DNA of 16,044 nucleotides from the NCBI GenBank assembly GCA_023489025.1, contig JAMDCN010000004.1, positions 1-16,044 on the forward strand, given 5' to 3'. The DNA comes from Deltaproteobacteria bacterium. Its GTDB lineage: Bacteria; Desulfobacterota_E; Deferrimicrobia; Deferrimicrobiales; Deferrimicrobiaceae. Positions 1 through 6,728 of this stretch are shown here, one piece after another (position 1 is the first letter of the stretch; every line of letters begins with the position of its first letter). The notes under the pieces are model-generated. The model was given only the letters and a program-made list of their open reading frames with translations, ran no database searches and was not told the origin of the DNA. The translations under genes and the position numbers were made by a program.

Positions 1-66
1 AGGCGGGATCGGCCGTTGAGTAGAAGCACGGTCAACCAGCGGATCGGCGGTGTAGAAGATCTCCAC
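1..66 (-). CDS. Possible 5' end of a gene running off the left edge
   Basis: Two bases after the stop codon of the first integrase, a GTG (66-64, minus strand) opens a frame with no stop up to the window edge (22 codons, beginning MEIFYTADPLVD). A GGAAGG-like stretch lies a few bases upstream and could serve as a ribosome binding site. I do not recognise the peptide. It could equally be non-coding flank of the integrated element. Confidence 0.22.
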   Translation of the reverse strand, partial: MEIFYTADPLVDRASTQRPIPP

Positions 67-67
67 G

Positions 68-1249
68 TTACGCCCTTCCCACCTTCCGGCCCCGCCCGGC
101 GGCTGGAAGACTCGCCGACGCGACACCGGCATCCGCGATCTCGCCTGTCACCAATGTTCGGTCCCCCGGGGGAAGCACTTCGACGACGTCAACCTTCGCC
201 TCCTCCAGGCCGGCAAGGAACTTCCCGCCGTCCCTCCGCGCCCGGTTCCGGATGAACTTCCCGTAGTGGTGGAAGATCATCTCCATCGTTGCGTGCCCGA
301 GCATCCGGGCGATCCACAGTGGATCCTCCCCGTGCGAGAGCATCAGCGACGCGAAGGTGTGCCTGGTCTGGTACATCGTCCTCCGGCGCAACCCCGCCTT
401 CCGCAGCGCGGGATACCACATGCGGTTCCGGAGATTGGCGACGTCCAGCGGGGTCCCACCCAATCCGGTGAACACGTACCCGTAACCGCCGCCGGACGCC
501 TCCCGGTGACGTCGCAGCACCTCGGCCAGCGGCGGGAGCATGTCGACATCCCGGTTCGAGGACGTGGTCTTGAGCGACCCGTCGACCCCGCAGACCCGGC
601 CCTCCCGCACCGATATCGTCCGCGTGGCGAAATCCACGTGCCTCCACTTCAGGGCGATGAGCTCGCTCGGTCGCATCCCCGTGAGGAACGCCGCGGCGAA
701 GTACGGTCGGTACCACGGGTCCACGTGCTCCAGAAAGAAGCCGACCTCCCCGAAGGACATCGGATCGATCTCCGGCCGGTCTTCGCGGAACCGACGAACA
801 TGCGCGCAAGGGGACTCCCTGAGGTCGCCTCGGCGGACCGCGTCCCGGAACAAGGCCCTGACCGGGACCATGATGTTATTCCTACGCTTTCCGGAGTACT
901 CCCCGAGACCATCGAGGAGCGCCTCCACGTCCCGGTGGTGGATCCGGCAAAGGGGGATCCTCCCCAGACGCGGCACGGCGTGCACGTCTAGGATCGAACG
1001 GTAGTCCCGCCACGTGGACGAGGCGATCACAGCCTTCCTCCTTTCCAGCCAAGCCTCGGCGTAACGCCCGAACGGGACGGAGCTCTCCGCAAAGACCCCC
1101 AGGTGCTCGGCCTTGAGAATCCGCACAGACAGGTCCTTTTCGACCGCCTCAGCAACCGGAAGGGACGATCCCACTGTCCGCCGGATCCTCCTTCCCCGGC
1201 CGTCCCGGACATCCACGTAGTAGCTCCTCCCCCGCTGGTAGAGCGCCAT
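68..1249 (-). CDS. int: Tyrosine recombinase / phage integrase (copy 1)
   Basis: A 393-residue site-specific recombinase that would cut and rejoin att sites to integrate or excise a mobile element. The N-terminal 60 residues look like an arm-binding domain (YYVDVRDGRGRRIRR). Residues about 60-150 form the SAM-like core-binding domain, and the catalytic domain follows. Visible catalytic positions are R193 (TGMRPSE), K227, R296 within YQTRHTFASLM (Tyr replaces the first His of the usual HxxR box, a common variant in phage integrases), H319 (MLGH) and the nucleophile Y329 (HHYGKF). The start overlaps the stop of the upstream excisionase-like gene (TGATG), so the two are probably co-translated. 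It aligns without gaps to the integrase at 3553-4662 (about 61% identity over 340 residues), which lies in the opposite orientation. Its own att site is not visible here. Confidence 0.93.
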   Translation of the reverse strand: MALYQRGRSYYVDVRDGRGRRIRRTVGSSLPVAEAVEKDLSVRILKAEHLGVFAESSVPFGRYAEAWLERRKAVIASSTWRDYRSILDVHAVPRLGRIPLCRIHHRDVEALLDGLGEYSGKRRNNIMVPVRALFRDAVRRGDLRESPCAHVRRFREDRPEIDPMSFGEVGFFLEHVDPWYRPYFAAAFLTGMRPSELIALKWRHVDFATRTISVREGRVCGVDGSLKTTSSNRDVDMLPPLAEVLRRHREASGGGYGYVFTGLGGTPLDVANLRNRMWYPALRKAGLRRRTMYQTRHTFASLMLSHGEDPLWIARMLGHATMEMIFHHYGKFIRNRARRDGGKFLAGLEEAKVDVVEVLPPGDRTLVTGEIADAGVASASLPAAGRGRKVGRA

Positions 1250-1665
1250 CAGGCGACACTCCCCTCGCGCTTAATATTGGAAGGCAACGCCCAGGGACGA
1301 CCCACTGGCCGCCGCCCTCTCCGCTGCATACTTCCGCCTCCACCCGGGGACGAATAAATCTCGCCAGCCACATTCCGGGCGACTTCAGAGACGGGTTTCC
1401 CGTGTCCGTCCCGGCTGGCGGAGTCGATCCACGCCTGGATCGCGTCGACCCGGTACCTGACCGCCCCCGGAAACTTGACGTTGGGGAGGGCCCCGGTACA
1501 CACCCAGTGCCGGACTGTCGATTCCTTCACCCTCAATAACGCCGCCACCTCCCTGGTTGTAAGGAGAGTGGTCAGCATCGCCGGAACCCCGGAACCGGCC
1601 TTCTTCACCTCGACCACCCCCCTGTCCTTCTTCGTCTGCTGCCCGTTATCGCTACTGCCTCTCAT
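1249..1665 (-). CDS. Excisionase-like HTH protein (MerR/HTH_17 type)
   Basis: A 138-residue protein with one small winged-helix DNA-binding domain at about residues 30-85. Hallmarks are LLTTREVAALLRVKESTVRHW, then a wing with GAVRYRVDAIQAWI. This is the standard layout of excision/DNA-binding factors that sit just upstream of phage integrases and steer them toward excision. The C-terminal third is Gly/Arg-rich and looks disordered. The stop codon shares a base with the integrase start, so this is an xis-int operon. The start at 1665 has GGAGG about 11 bases upstream, a long spacing, and a later in-frame start near the LLTTREV segment is possible. Confidence 0.8.
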   Translation of the reverse strand: MRGSSDNGQQTKKDRGVVEVKKAGSGVPAMLTTLLTTREVAALLRVKESTVRHWVCTGALPNVKFPGAVRYRVDAIQAWIDSASRDGHGKPVSEVARNVAGEIYSSPGGGGSMQRRGRRPVGRPWALPSNIKREGSVA

Positions 1666-2149
1666 TTTTCTTTCCGCCTCCTTTTTTTTCTCGTTGTGCC
1701 CGGGAATGACGATACGGGGAGTGCAATATCGCAGTCAAACGAATTCGTTATGGAAAGAAATTTACCTGTATCCTCCAATTCCATAAGGATATACCCAGAA
1801 TTAAAACGCCGTGTTTTCTGAAACTACAAAAACGTAATATGTGGGCTTTTTCCATTTTTCGCTCTTTCGCGCCCCAAATTCCATCATTTTCTTACCCGAA
1901 ATCTCTATTTTGGGGGTTGATAACGGTTAACGATAACGTCTACCCCTACCAATTCACTCAGCACCCATCCCGCAGATACCACTCGGAGACATGCGCCCAT
2001 GTTCCCCTTCTCACCGAACTACGGCTATTGTACGCTTACATTGGCTTACACGCAAGACAAAAAAAATCTCCTGCCGCGGAACATAGCCCTCCTACCCCGC
2101 CGCGAACGAACGCATGAGCCACCCCCTGCGGGGGTCCCAACCCGACAAG
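1666..2149. other. 484-bp AT-richer intergenic gap upstream of xis-int
   Basis: No convincing gene is seen here. Base composition is clearly lower in GC than the flanking genes, at least up to about 2070. It probably holds the promoter of the minus-strand xis-int pair. Notable small structures are three TAACG copies at half-turn spacing (1921-1925, 1928-1932, 1934-1938) around a GTTAAC palindrome, and a GC hairpin near 2116-2130 (ACCCCC, loop TGC, GGGGGT). The hairpin lies just past the 3' end of the XRE gene but lacks a U-tract. An attachment site could lie here, but none is recognisable. Confidence 0.5.
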
Positions 2150-2500
2150 TCACCTCGTCTTCCTCCGGTGTTCCGAATTTTCCAGAAGTTCGATCAATTC
2201 CTTCGCGCCGATTCGGCTCTCGACCAACTTGCGAAGCGCCATACCGTACATCGGGTCGGACGACGACAGGCGCCTCAACTCATCCATCGGGGGCCGCGTG
2301 TCGTGGCTTCTCAGATCCTCCTCGGAGACGCCAAGGACGGATGCCATTTTCGCGATAACCGAATCGGAGGGGAAACGTCTCCCCAATTCCACATCGGACA
2401 AGAACGCCGCCGAGAGGTCTCCGAGCTTCTTGGCAAACTCCCGCAGCGAGAGGTCATTTGCCCCCCGGAGTTCCCGGATACGTTGGCCTAAGGTCTTCAT
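2150..2500 (-). CDS. XRE-family HTH transcriptional regulator
   Basis: A 116-residue DNA-binding protein. Residues about 5-62 form a Cro/CI-type helix-turn-helix (LGQRIRELRGANDLSLREFAKKLG, then AAFLSDVELGRRFPS as recognition helix and turn). A helical C-terminal tail of about 50 residues may support dimerisation. It lies downstream of the DUF429 gene on the same strand with a 63-bp gap. That gap contains a dyad and a -35-like TTGACA, so it may have its own self-repressed promoter. No toxin partner is visible next to it, so a simple repressor is more likely than an antitoxin. Confidence 0.85.
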   Translation of the reverse strand: MKTLGQRIRELRGANDLSLREFAKKLGDLSAAFLSDVELGRRFPSDSVIAKMASVLGVSEEDLRSHDTRPPMDELRRLSSSDPMYGMALRKLVESRIGAKELIELLENSEHRRKTR

Positions 2501-2511
2501 ATCTTCTTGTC

Positions 2512-2543
2512 TGTAAGCTTATAATGATTACACGAACTGTCAA
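2512..2543 (-). promoter_or_regulatory. Putative promoter/operator of the XRE gene
   Basis: A 21-bp imperfect dyad, TGTAA-N11-TTACA, spans 2512-2532 immediately upstream of the XRE start. On the minus strand TTGACA (2543-2538) precedes TATAAG (2523-2518) with a short 14-bp spacer. The overlap of dyad and promoter suggests autorepression by the XRE protein. The spacer is suboptimal, so the promoter part is uncertain. Confidence 0.4.
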
Positions 2544-2563
2544 CGACAAATAATTTTCCGATA

Positions 2564-3385
2564 TTATCGCCGGCCCACCGCGATCCAACCCTCCAGGTTT
2601 TCCCCCTGCACCGGGGGAACGGCTAATTTGCCTTCTCCCACGGCGACTGCGGCGAATGCGCACAGCACGGCGTCGAGCGCATCCGCGCTCTCTTCGACGA
2701 GCGACCGAAAATATCCAAGGCGGATTCGATCTTCGAGAGCCGTGGCGATCTCCGCGCGTGTCTTCACAGCCTTAGAGTCCATACCGTTGTATGCCACGTG
2801 CGGAAGCCCCCACTGGAAAAGCTGCGCCATGGGAAATGCCTCCGCGAGCAAACCAGGGATCGAAGCCGACCATGGCCATATAGGACTTCCGGTTCTCGCG
2901 AGGAGGGTGAGACACGCAGCCGTCATCGGCGCCCCGCCGCGGGGACCCGACCACAGGGTGGAGCGGACGTTTAGCCCGGACCTCTGCCAATAGAGTTCCG
3001 TTTCCCGCAACGGCTTGCCCGGAACCGAAGGCTGGCCGGCCACCGCCTGCACGAAATCAGCCCCCTTCGGAAATGGTCGCCCGTCGTTGGTCTCCATGGA
3101 CGCCACGATGCGGAGCAACTCCTCGTGTCCGCCGGGTGGCATTTTGCAGGCTGGAATGGAAAACGGGGCGTCAATCGCGGAAATGTCATAGGAGCGCGAC
3201 GACAGCAACGCGATCAGGCGATCGAAAGGCATCCCCTGCCCGGGCAATTCCTGCACCGGGCGCAAATCCTTGAGCGTGACCGTCCTGCCGTAGGCGTGGA
3301 CGTCGGCGATCCAGACATTGCTTGTCGAACAGCCGGCCGTCCACATCCGGACATTGCCGCTAAAGTCGATGCCCAAACAACGCAT
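2564..3385 (-). CDS. DUF429 family protein (predicted RNase H-fold nuclease)
   Basis: A 273-residue protein with the marks of DUF429, a family predicted to adopt an RNase H-like fold and proposed to be nucleases; its biochemistry is not settled. Visible acidic positions are D7 in GIDFSGN, D72 in SAIDAPFSIP, and D235/D238 in ADALDAVLCAFAAVAV. The C-terminal signature is LEGWI. The start ATG has GAGG about eight bases upstream. It is transcribed toward the XRE gene and divergently from the second integrase. Its place between two integrases makes it probable cargo, possibly defence-related, but that is inference from position only. No signal peptide or membrane segment is seen. Confidence 0.78.
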   Translation of the reverse strand: MRCLGIDFSGNVRMWTAGCSTSNVWIADVHAYGRTVTLKDLRPVQELPGQGMPFDRLIALLSSRSYDISAIDAPFSIPACKMPPGGHEELLRIVASMETNDGRPFPKGADFVQAVAGQPSVPGKPLRETELYWQRSGLNVRSTLWSGPRGGAPMTAACLTLLARTGSPIWPWSASIPGLLAEAFPMAQLFQWGLPHVAYNGMDSKAVKTRAEIATALEDRIRLGYFRSLVEESADALDAVLCAFAAVAVGEGKLAVPPVQGENLEGWIAVGRR

Positions 3386-3420
3386 ACCGTTTGCCTCTGT
3401 TTTGCCTCACACTTGCGCGC

Positions 3421-3432
3421 GGAAACGTTTCC
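3421..3432. promoter_or_regulatory. Perfect 12-bp palindrome in a divergent intergenic region
   Basis: GGAAACGTTTCC reads identically on both strands. It lies between the divergently transcribed DUF429 gene and second integrase, 36 bp upstream of the DUF429 start. This is a good place for an operator that controls one or both genes. The binding protein is unknown; the adjacent XRE protein is a candidate, although its own putative operator has a different sequence. Confidence 0.35.
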
Positions 3433-3511
3433 CCATCATAATGAAGAATCAAATCGGTTGCTCGACCGCTTCGATTCTACCAACTCGAAAGGAGGTGCAC
3501 TCCCCTTACCC

Positions 3512-3531
3512 TGTGTCCAATTTGTGCCCAC
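3512..3531. repeat. Putative integrase arm-type site, left of integrase 2
   Basis: TGTGTCCAATTTGTGCCCAC matches the reverse complement of the 20-mer at 4714-4733 at 17 of 20 positions. Each copy is itself a tandem of two units based on TTGTGnCC. The two sites flank integrase 2 in inverted orientation, which suits arm-type binding sites. This one also lies 21 bp upstream of the integrase start codon. Confidence 0.4.
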
Positions 3532-3552
3532 GAGGTCCCAAGGAGACCGATC

Positions 3553-4662
3553 ATGGGCATATCCCTACGAGGGAAAACGTATTACGTAGACGTTCGTGAC
3601 AAACGAGGACGACGCATCCGCAGGCGAGTCGGCCGCTCCAAACGAGTCGCGTCAATGGTGGAGAGGGACCTGCTGGTCAAAATCGAGCGGCAGGAGTATC
3701 TGGGGATCTTCGAGGCCGACCCGACCCCCTTCACCGAGTACGCGGCAGGTTGGCTAGAGAGGAAGAAGGTGACCGTTTCCAGGTCCACATACGGGGACTA
3801 CGCCTCCATCATGAAGGTGTACGCTCTGCCACATTTCGGGAAGACCCCGATGTGCCAGGTCACCCAGCGGGACGTGGAGGATTTCCTGGACACTCTGGGC
3901 CCCATCTCGGCCAAGAGGAAGAACAACATCATGGTCCCGGTGAAGTGCCTGTTCAACGACGCCAAGCGCCGGGGGGACATCCAGAGCAATCCCATCGAAC
4001 TCATCCGCCGGTTCAAGGAGGAGAAGCCGCAGATCGATCCCTTCTCCTTCCCGGAGATGAAGGCGTTCCTGGCCAACGTCGACCCGCATTACGCTCCCTA
4101 CTTCACTACGGCGTTCCTGACCGGGATGCGGCCGAACGAGATGCTGGCGCTTAAGTGGCTCCACGTGGACTTCGAGATGCGCTGCATCACGGTCCGGGAA
4201 GGCAGAGTACAGGGGTTCGAGGGACCGCCCAAGACGATGTCCTCCTACCGGGACATCGACATGCTCGACCCGCTGTTCGAGGTTCTGCGGCAGCACCGCC
4301 TCGCTTGCCCGCAAGACGCGACCCATGCCTTCACGGGCAAGAAAGGAGGTCCGATGGACGTTAACAACCTGCGAAACAAGGTTTGGTACCCTGCGATTGC
4401 AAAGGCGAAGCTGCGCAAGCGCACGATGTACCAGACACGCCACACCTTCGCATCCTTGATGCTTTCCCACGGCGAGGATCCGCTGTGGGTCGCCCGTATG
4501 CTGGGCCACACCAGCACCGAAATGCTCTATCGCCATTACGGGAAGTTCATCCGGAACCGGATGCGCAGGGACGGAGTGCGATTCCTGGCAGGGTTCGAGG
4601 AAGCGCGTGTCGTTCCCGCCCTGCCACCTGGAGAACCGAGGGAAAAACCCAAAACGCCATGA
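3553..4662 (+). CDS. int: Tyrosine recombinase / phage integrase (copy 2)
   Basis: A 369-residue site-specific recombinase with the same domain order and numbering as copy 1: an N-terminal arm-binding segment, a SAM-like core-binding domain at about 60-150, and a catalytic domain with R193, K227, R296 (YQTRHTFASLM), H319 and Y329. AAGGAGA lies seven bases before the ATG. The gene ends 127 bp before the displaced tRNA-fMet fragment at 4789. It may therefore be the integrase of an older element that used the same tRNA, giving a tandem array, with its body extending left. This is inference, because no further copy of the tRNA repeat is present to the left within the window. Confidence 0.93.
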   Translation: MGISLRGKTYYVDVRDKRGRRIRRRVGRSKRVASMVERDLLVKIERQEYLGIFEADPTPFTEYAAGWLERKKVTVSRSTYGDYASIMKVYALPHFGKTPMCQVTQRDVEDFLDTLGPISAKRKNNIMVPVKCLFNDAKRRGDIQSNPIELIRRFKEEKPQIDPFSFPEMKAFLANVDPHYAPYFTTAFLTGMRPNEMLALKWLHVDFEMRCITVREGRVQGFEGPPKTMSSYRDIDMLDPLFEVLRQHRLACPQDATHAFTGKKGGPMDVNNLRNKVWYPAIAKAKLRKRTMYQTRHTFASLMLSHGEDPLWVARMLGHTSTEMLYRHYGKFIRNRMRRDGVRFLAGFEEARVVPALPPGEPREKPKTP

Positions 4663-4713
4663 GAACTATAACTGCCAATGCTGTCGAATCTTTTCGATCC
4701 GCTTCGATATTTT

Positions 4714-4733
4714 TTGGTCACAAATTGGTCACA
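4714..4733. repeat. Putative integrase arm-type site, right of integrase 2
   Basis: TTGGTCACAAATTGGTCACA is a tandem of two TTGGTCACA units. It lies between the end of integrase 2 and the tRNA-derived att copy. Its reverse complement resembles 3512-3531 (17 of 20). Short iterated sites next to an integrase gene and core site are typical arm-binding sites, but this has not been tested. Confidence 0.42.
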
Positions 4734-4750
4734 AGCGGCGTTTCGGGCGC

Positions 4751-4780
4751 AAAAAAAGGGGCTGCGGAAACCGCAACCCC
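4751..4780 (-). terminator. Rho-independent terminator, probably the displaced tRNA-fMet terminator
   Basis: Read on the minus strand this is a 10-bp stem (GGGGTTGCGG with CCGCAGCCCC, one wobble), loop TTT, followed by seven T. It lies immediately beyond the displaced tRNA 3' fragment, where the terminator of tRNA-fMet would sit without the 8.6-kb insertion. On the plus strand the hairpin is followed only by a weak T-rich stretch, so it could also partly stop integrase 2 transcripts. Confidence 0.8.
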
Positions 4781-4788
4781 CTGATTTA

Positions 4789-4835
4789 TTTGGTAGCGGG
4801 GCCAGGATTTGAACCTGGGACCTTCGGGTTATGAG
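4789..4835. repeat. attL: att site, left end: 47-bp tRNA-fMet 3' fragment
   Basis: This is identical for 47 bp to 13417-13463, which lies inside the intact tRNA-fMet. The block runs from just past the CCA end into the anticodon loop. It has no matching 5' half here, so it is a displaced fragment and not a working tRNA. Translating the plus strand gives the peptide VAGPGFEPGTFGL, a familiar annotation artefact of tRNA ends. Confidence 0.92.
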
Positions 4836-4919
4836 AGTGAAATTCCCGCTTCCCTACCTCTCCCCGTAATTCCCCGATAACGTCCGCAAACGCACTATTG
4901 ACGCGGCTTTCAGAACCTC

Positions 4920-4948
4920 TTGACTTCCCGCGCTTCCCCGCTTATCCT
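4920..4948 (+). promoter_or_regulatory. Putative promoter of the satellite integrase
   Basis: TTGACT (4920-4925), a 17-bp spacer, then TATCCT (4943-4948). Transcription would begin near 4955, exactly at the paired 12-bp repeats. Binding of integrase to those repeats would therefore be expected to reduce its own expression. Confidence 0.5.
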
Positions 4949-4954
4949 TCCAAT

Positions 4955-5025
4955 AGTGGGGGAAATAGTGGGGGAAGTGAATCCTTCGGGTTACGCGGAA
5001 AAACTTGAAGGGAGGCGGGGGAAGT
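4955..5025. repeat. Left-end arm-type repeats (three 12-mers)
   Basis: AGTGGGGGAAAT (4955-4966) and AGTGGGGGAAGT (4967-4978) are in direct tandem. A related GGCGGGGGAAGT (5014-5025) overlaps the integrase ribosome binding site and GTG start codon. The right end of the element has a matching pair at 13331-13354, including one perfect copy. Iterated sites inside both att ends are what arm-type integrase binding sites look like. Confidence 0.6.
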
Positions 5026-6316
5026 GAAAAAAAAGCACAAGATGAAGCACCTGAAGGAATGGAAACCGACCGATCCGCCGTTAATCCGCTATTACACCGA
5101 CTACCCCGGCGTCTATGCCCGCAAGGGGACCAACCCGACCACCGGCAAGCCGGAAGATATTTTCTATATCCGCTATCGGAGGGACGGGAAGCGGATCGAG
5201 GAAAAAGCGGGGCGCGAGAAACAGGACAATATGACGGCGGCTCGCGCAAGTAAAATCCTGGGGAAGATCATCGACCGGGAGCAAAAACCCCGGAAGGAAC
5301 TGCGGGAGGAAATCCAGGCGGCGAAGGCGGCAACGGCCGAGCGGTGGACCTTCGAAAAACTCTGGAAGGAATACAAGGCCGGCAAGCCGGACGCGAAGCG
5401 ATCCGCAACCGACGAAACGAATTTCACGAAACACCTCTCCCCCACCTTCGGCGACAAGGAACCGGGCGAGGTAGTACCGCTTGACGTTGACCGGCTCCGG
5501 CTTTCCCTGTCGAAGAAGAAAGCTCCCGCCACGGTGAAAAACGTCCTCGAACTTCTCCGGCGCCTCTCGAACTTCGCGGCGAAGAAGCAATTATGCGATC
5601 CCCTCCGCTTCCGCGTTACCTTGCCGAAAGTGAATAACACCAAAACGGAGGACCTTTCACCGGAGCAAATGGCGCGGCTCCTGGGCGTCCTCCGGGACGG
5701 AACCGTAACGGACAAGGACGGGAAGAAAACGCTATTGGATCCGGACGCGCGGGAAATGATGCTCTTCGCATTGTTTACCGGGATGCGGCGCGGGGAGATA
5801 TTCCGCCTCCGATGGGATGCCGTGGACTTTGAGCGGGGCTTTATCCGCATTGTCGAACCGAAAGGCGGGACGGATCAAACGATCCCGCTTCCCGAGGACG
5901 CGCGGGAACTGCTGGAACACCGGCCGAAGCCGGAGGGCTGCCCGTATGTTTTTCCGGGGCGGCCGATTGAAAAGAAAAAAGGAACCCCGGAGTATTTTCG
6001 GCCGAAGGCGGACGCGGCAAAGCATTTCCGGGCGATCCGGGCGGCGGCGGGATTGCCGAAGCAAGCGGACGGGAAACCGTTTCGGCCGATGCATGGGCTT
6101 CGGCATACCTTCGCCTCCCTCCTCGCCTCCTCCGGTGAAGTGGACCTCTACACGCTTCAGCGGCTCCTGACGCATAAAAGCCCGACGATGACGGCGCGGT
6201 ACGCGCACCTCCGGGATGAAACTCTCCGGCGCGCGTCGAACGTGGCCGGGCGCATCATGCGGGAAACGACGGCGGAACAGGACGCGAAGAAGGGAGGCGC
6301 GGGCGATGCATCCTAA
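5024..6316 (+). CDS. int: Tyrosine recombinase / integrase of the satellite element
   Basis: A 430-residue integrase that presumably catalyses recombination between the element's attP and the 3' end of tRNA-fMet. It is not closely similar to the two integrases to its left. The basic N-terminus (about 1-100) should bind arm sites. Core binding is about 105-190 and the catalytic domain about 210-400. Catalytic residues seen are R255 (FTGMRRGE), K280, H357-x-x-R360 (MHGLRHTFASLL), H384 (LTHKS) and Y393 (ARYAHL). The GTG start is chosen because GGAGG lies eight bases upstream; the ATG at 5042 lacks such a site. The gene lies at the end of the element away from the intact tRNA and overlaps the next gene by 11 bp. 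Confidence 0.95.
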   Translation: MKKKHKMKHLKEWKPTDPPLIRYYTDYPGVYARKGTNPTTGKPEDIFYIRYRRDGKRIEEKAGREKQDNMTAARASKILGKIIDREQKPRKELREEIQAAKAATAERWTFEKLWKEYKAGKPDAKRSATDETNFTKHLSPTFGDKEPGEVVPLDVDRLRLSLSKKKAPATVKNVLELLRRLSNFAAKKQLCDPLRFRVTLPKVNNTKTEDLSPEQMARLLGVLRDGTVTDKDGKKTLLDPDAREMMLFALFTGMRRGEIFRLRWDAVDFERGFIRIVEPKGGTDQTIPLPEDARELLEHRPKPEGCPYVFPGRPIEKKKGTPEYFRPKADAAKHFRAIRAAAGLPKQADGKPFRPMHGLRHTFASLLASSGEVDLYTLQRLLTHKSPTMTARYAHLRDETLRRASNVAGRIMRETTAEQDAKKGGAGDAS

Positions 6317-6620
6317 AATCCTCGAACGACGGAAGGCGGTATTCATGGGTCAACTGGAATATGTTTCGCCGGAGGAATGGGAGCGGGTTGTCGCAGGATG
6401 GGTTTCCCACTACGAGAGGGAATTCCCGAGGCCGGAGAACTACCGGAAAAAGGCCCTCCCGCTCCTTCGGAAATTACTCGGAAAGATCGACCACTACCTT
6501 GAAATTGTTTCCAAGCCGGGCTGGGGGGAGATGGGAGAGAACCTTTCCGCCATGTACGGAAGGCACCGTGGGCACGTCGTCAAAGAACTGGCGCGGCGAA
6601 TGATGGTGAAAAAAGCATAA
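6306..6620 (+). CDS. Hypothetical small protein, translationally coupled to integrase
   Basis: A 104-residue protein of unknown function. The ATG at 6306 has GGAGG eight bases upstream and overlaps the 3' end of the integrase gene by 11 bp. The sequence is highly charged and predicted helical (SPEEWERVVAGWVSHYERE, then KALPLLRKLLGKIDHYLE), ends in a basic tail (ARRMMVKKA), and has no Cys motifs or membrane segments. Tight coupling to the integrase suggests a role in recombination or early element control, but I recognise no family. Confidence 0.72.
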   Translation: MHPKILERRKAVFMGQLEYVSPEEWERVVAGWVSHYEREFPRPENYRKKALPLLRKLLGKIDHYLEIVSKPGWGEMGENLSAMYGRHRGHVVKELARRMMVKKA

Positions 6621-6627
6621 CGCGAAA

Positions 6628-6690
6628 CCTCGGGGGAACGGCGCCGCTTGCTACGGCGCCGGGGCGGAACCTGCTCCGCCTCCCCCGAGG
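6628..6690. ncRNA. Predicted three-way-junction RNA (or DNA cruciform) element
   Basis: An outer 10-bp perfect stem pairs 6628-6637 (CCTCGGGGGA) with 6681-6690. It encloses two hairpins: 8 bp (6639-6646 with 6654-6661, loop CTTGCTA) and 6 bp (6663-6668 with 6675-6680, loop ACCTGC). Only two bases, 6638 and 6662, are left unpaired at the junction. No T-tract follows on either strand, so it is not a standard terminator. It lies between the int-linked gene and the orphan gene at 6729 and could be a structured leader, a separate small RNA or a protein-binding DNA element. I match it to no known RNA family. Confidence 0.55.
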
Positions 6691-6728
6691 GCAACCGATA
6701 GCAGGGACCACCGGCAGGAGGTGGAATC

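Noticed and set aside
266..991. 241-aa plus-strand frame
   Set aside because: It is antisense to integrase 1, with His/Pro/Arg-rich composition typical of shadow frames in GC-rich DNA and no motifs.
3754..4536. 260-aa minus-strand frame
   Set aside because: It is antisense to integrase 2, whose catalytic motifs are all present; the shadow frame has no recognisable domain.
4607..4834. Open frame ending in VAGPGFEPGTFGL
   Set aside because: Its end is the translated complement of the tRNA-fMet 3' fragment, a well-known false gene; the rest overlaps the integrase 2 tail and a terminator.
4789..4835. A second tRNA-fMet gene
   Set aside because: Only the 3' part from the anticodon loop onward is present; the 5' half is missing, so it is an att remnant.
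6628..6690. Simple rho-independent terminator or hammerhead ribozyme
   Set aside because: No T-tract follows on either strand, and the hammerhead core CUGAUGA is absent despite the three-way junction.
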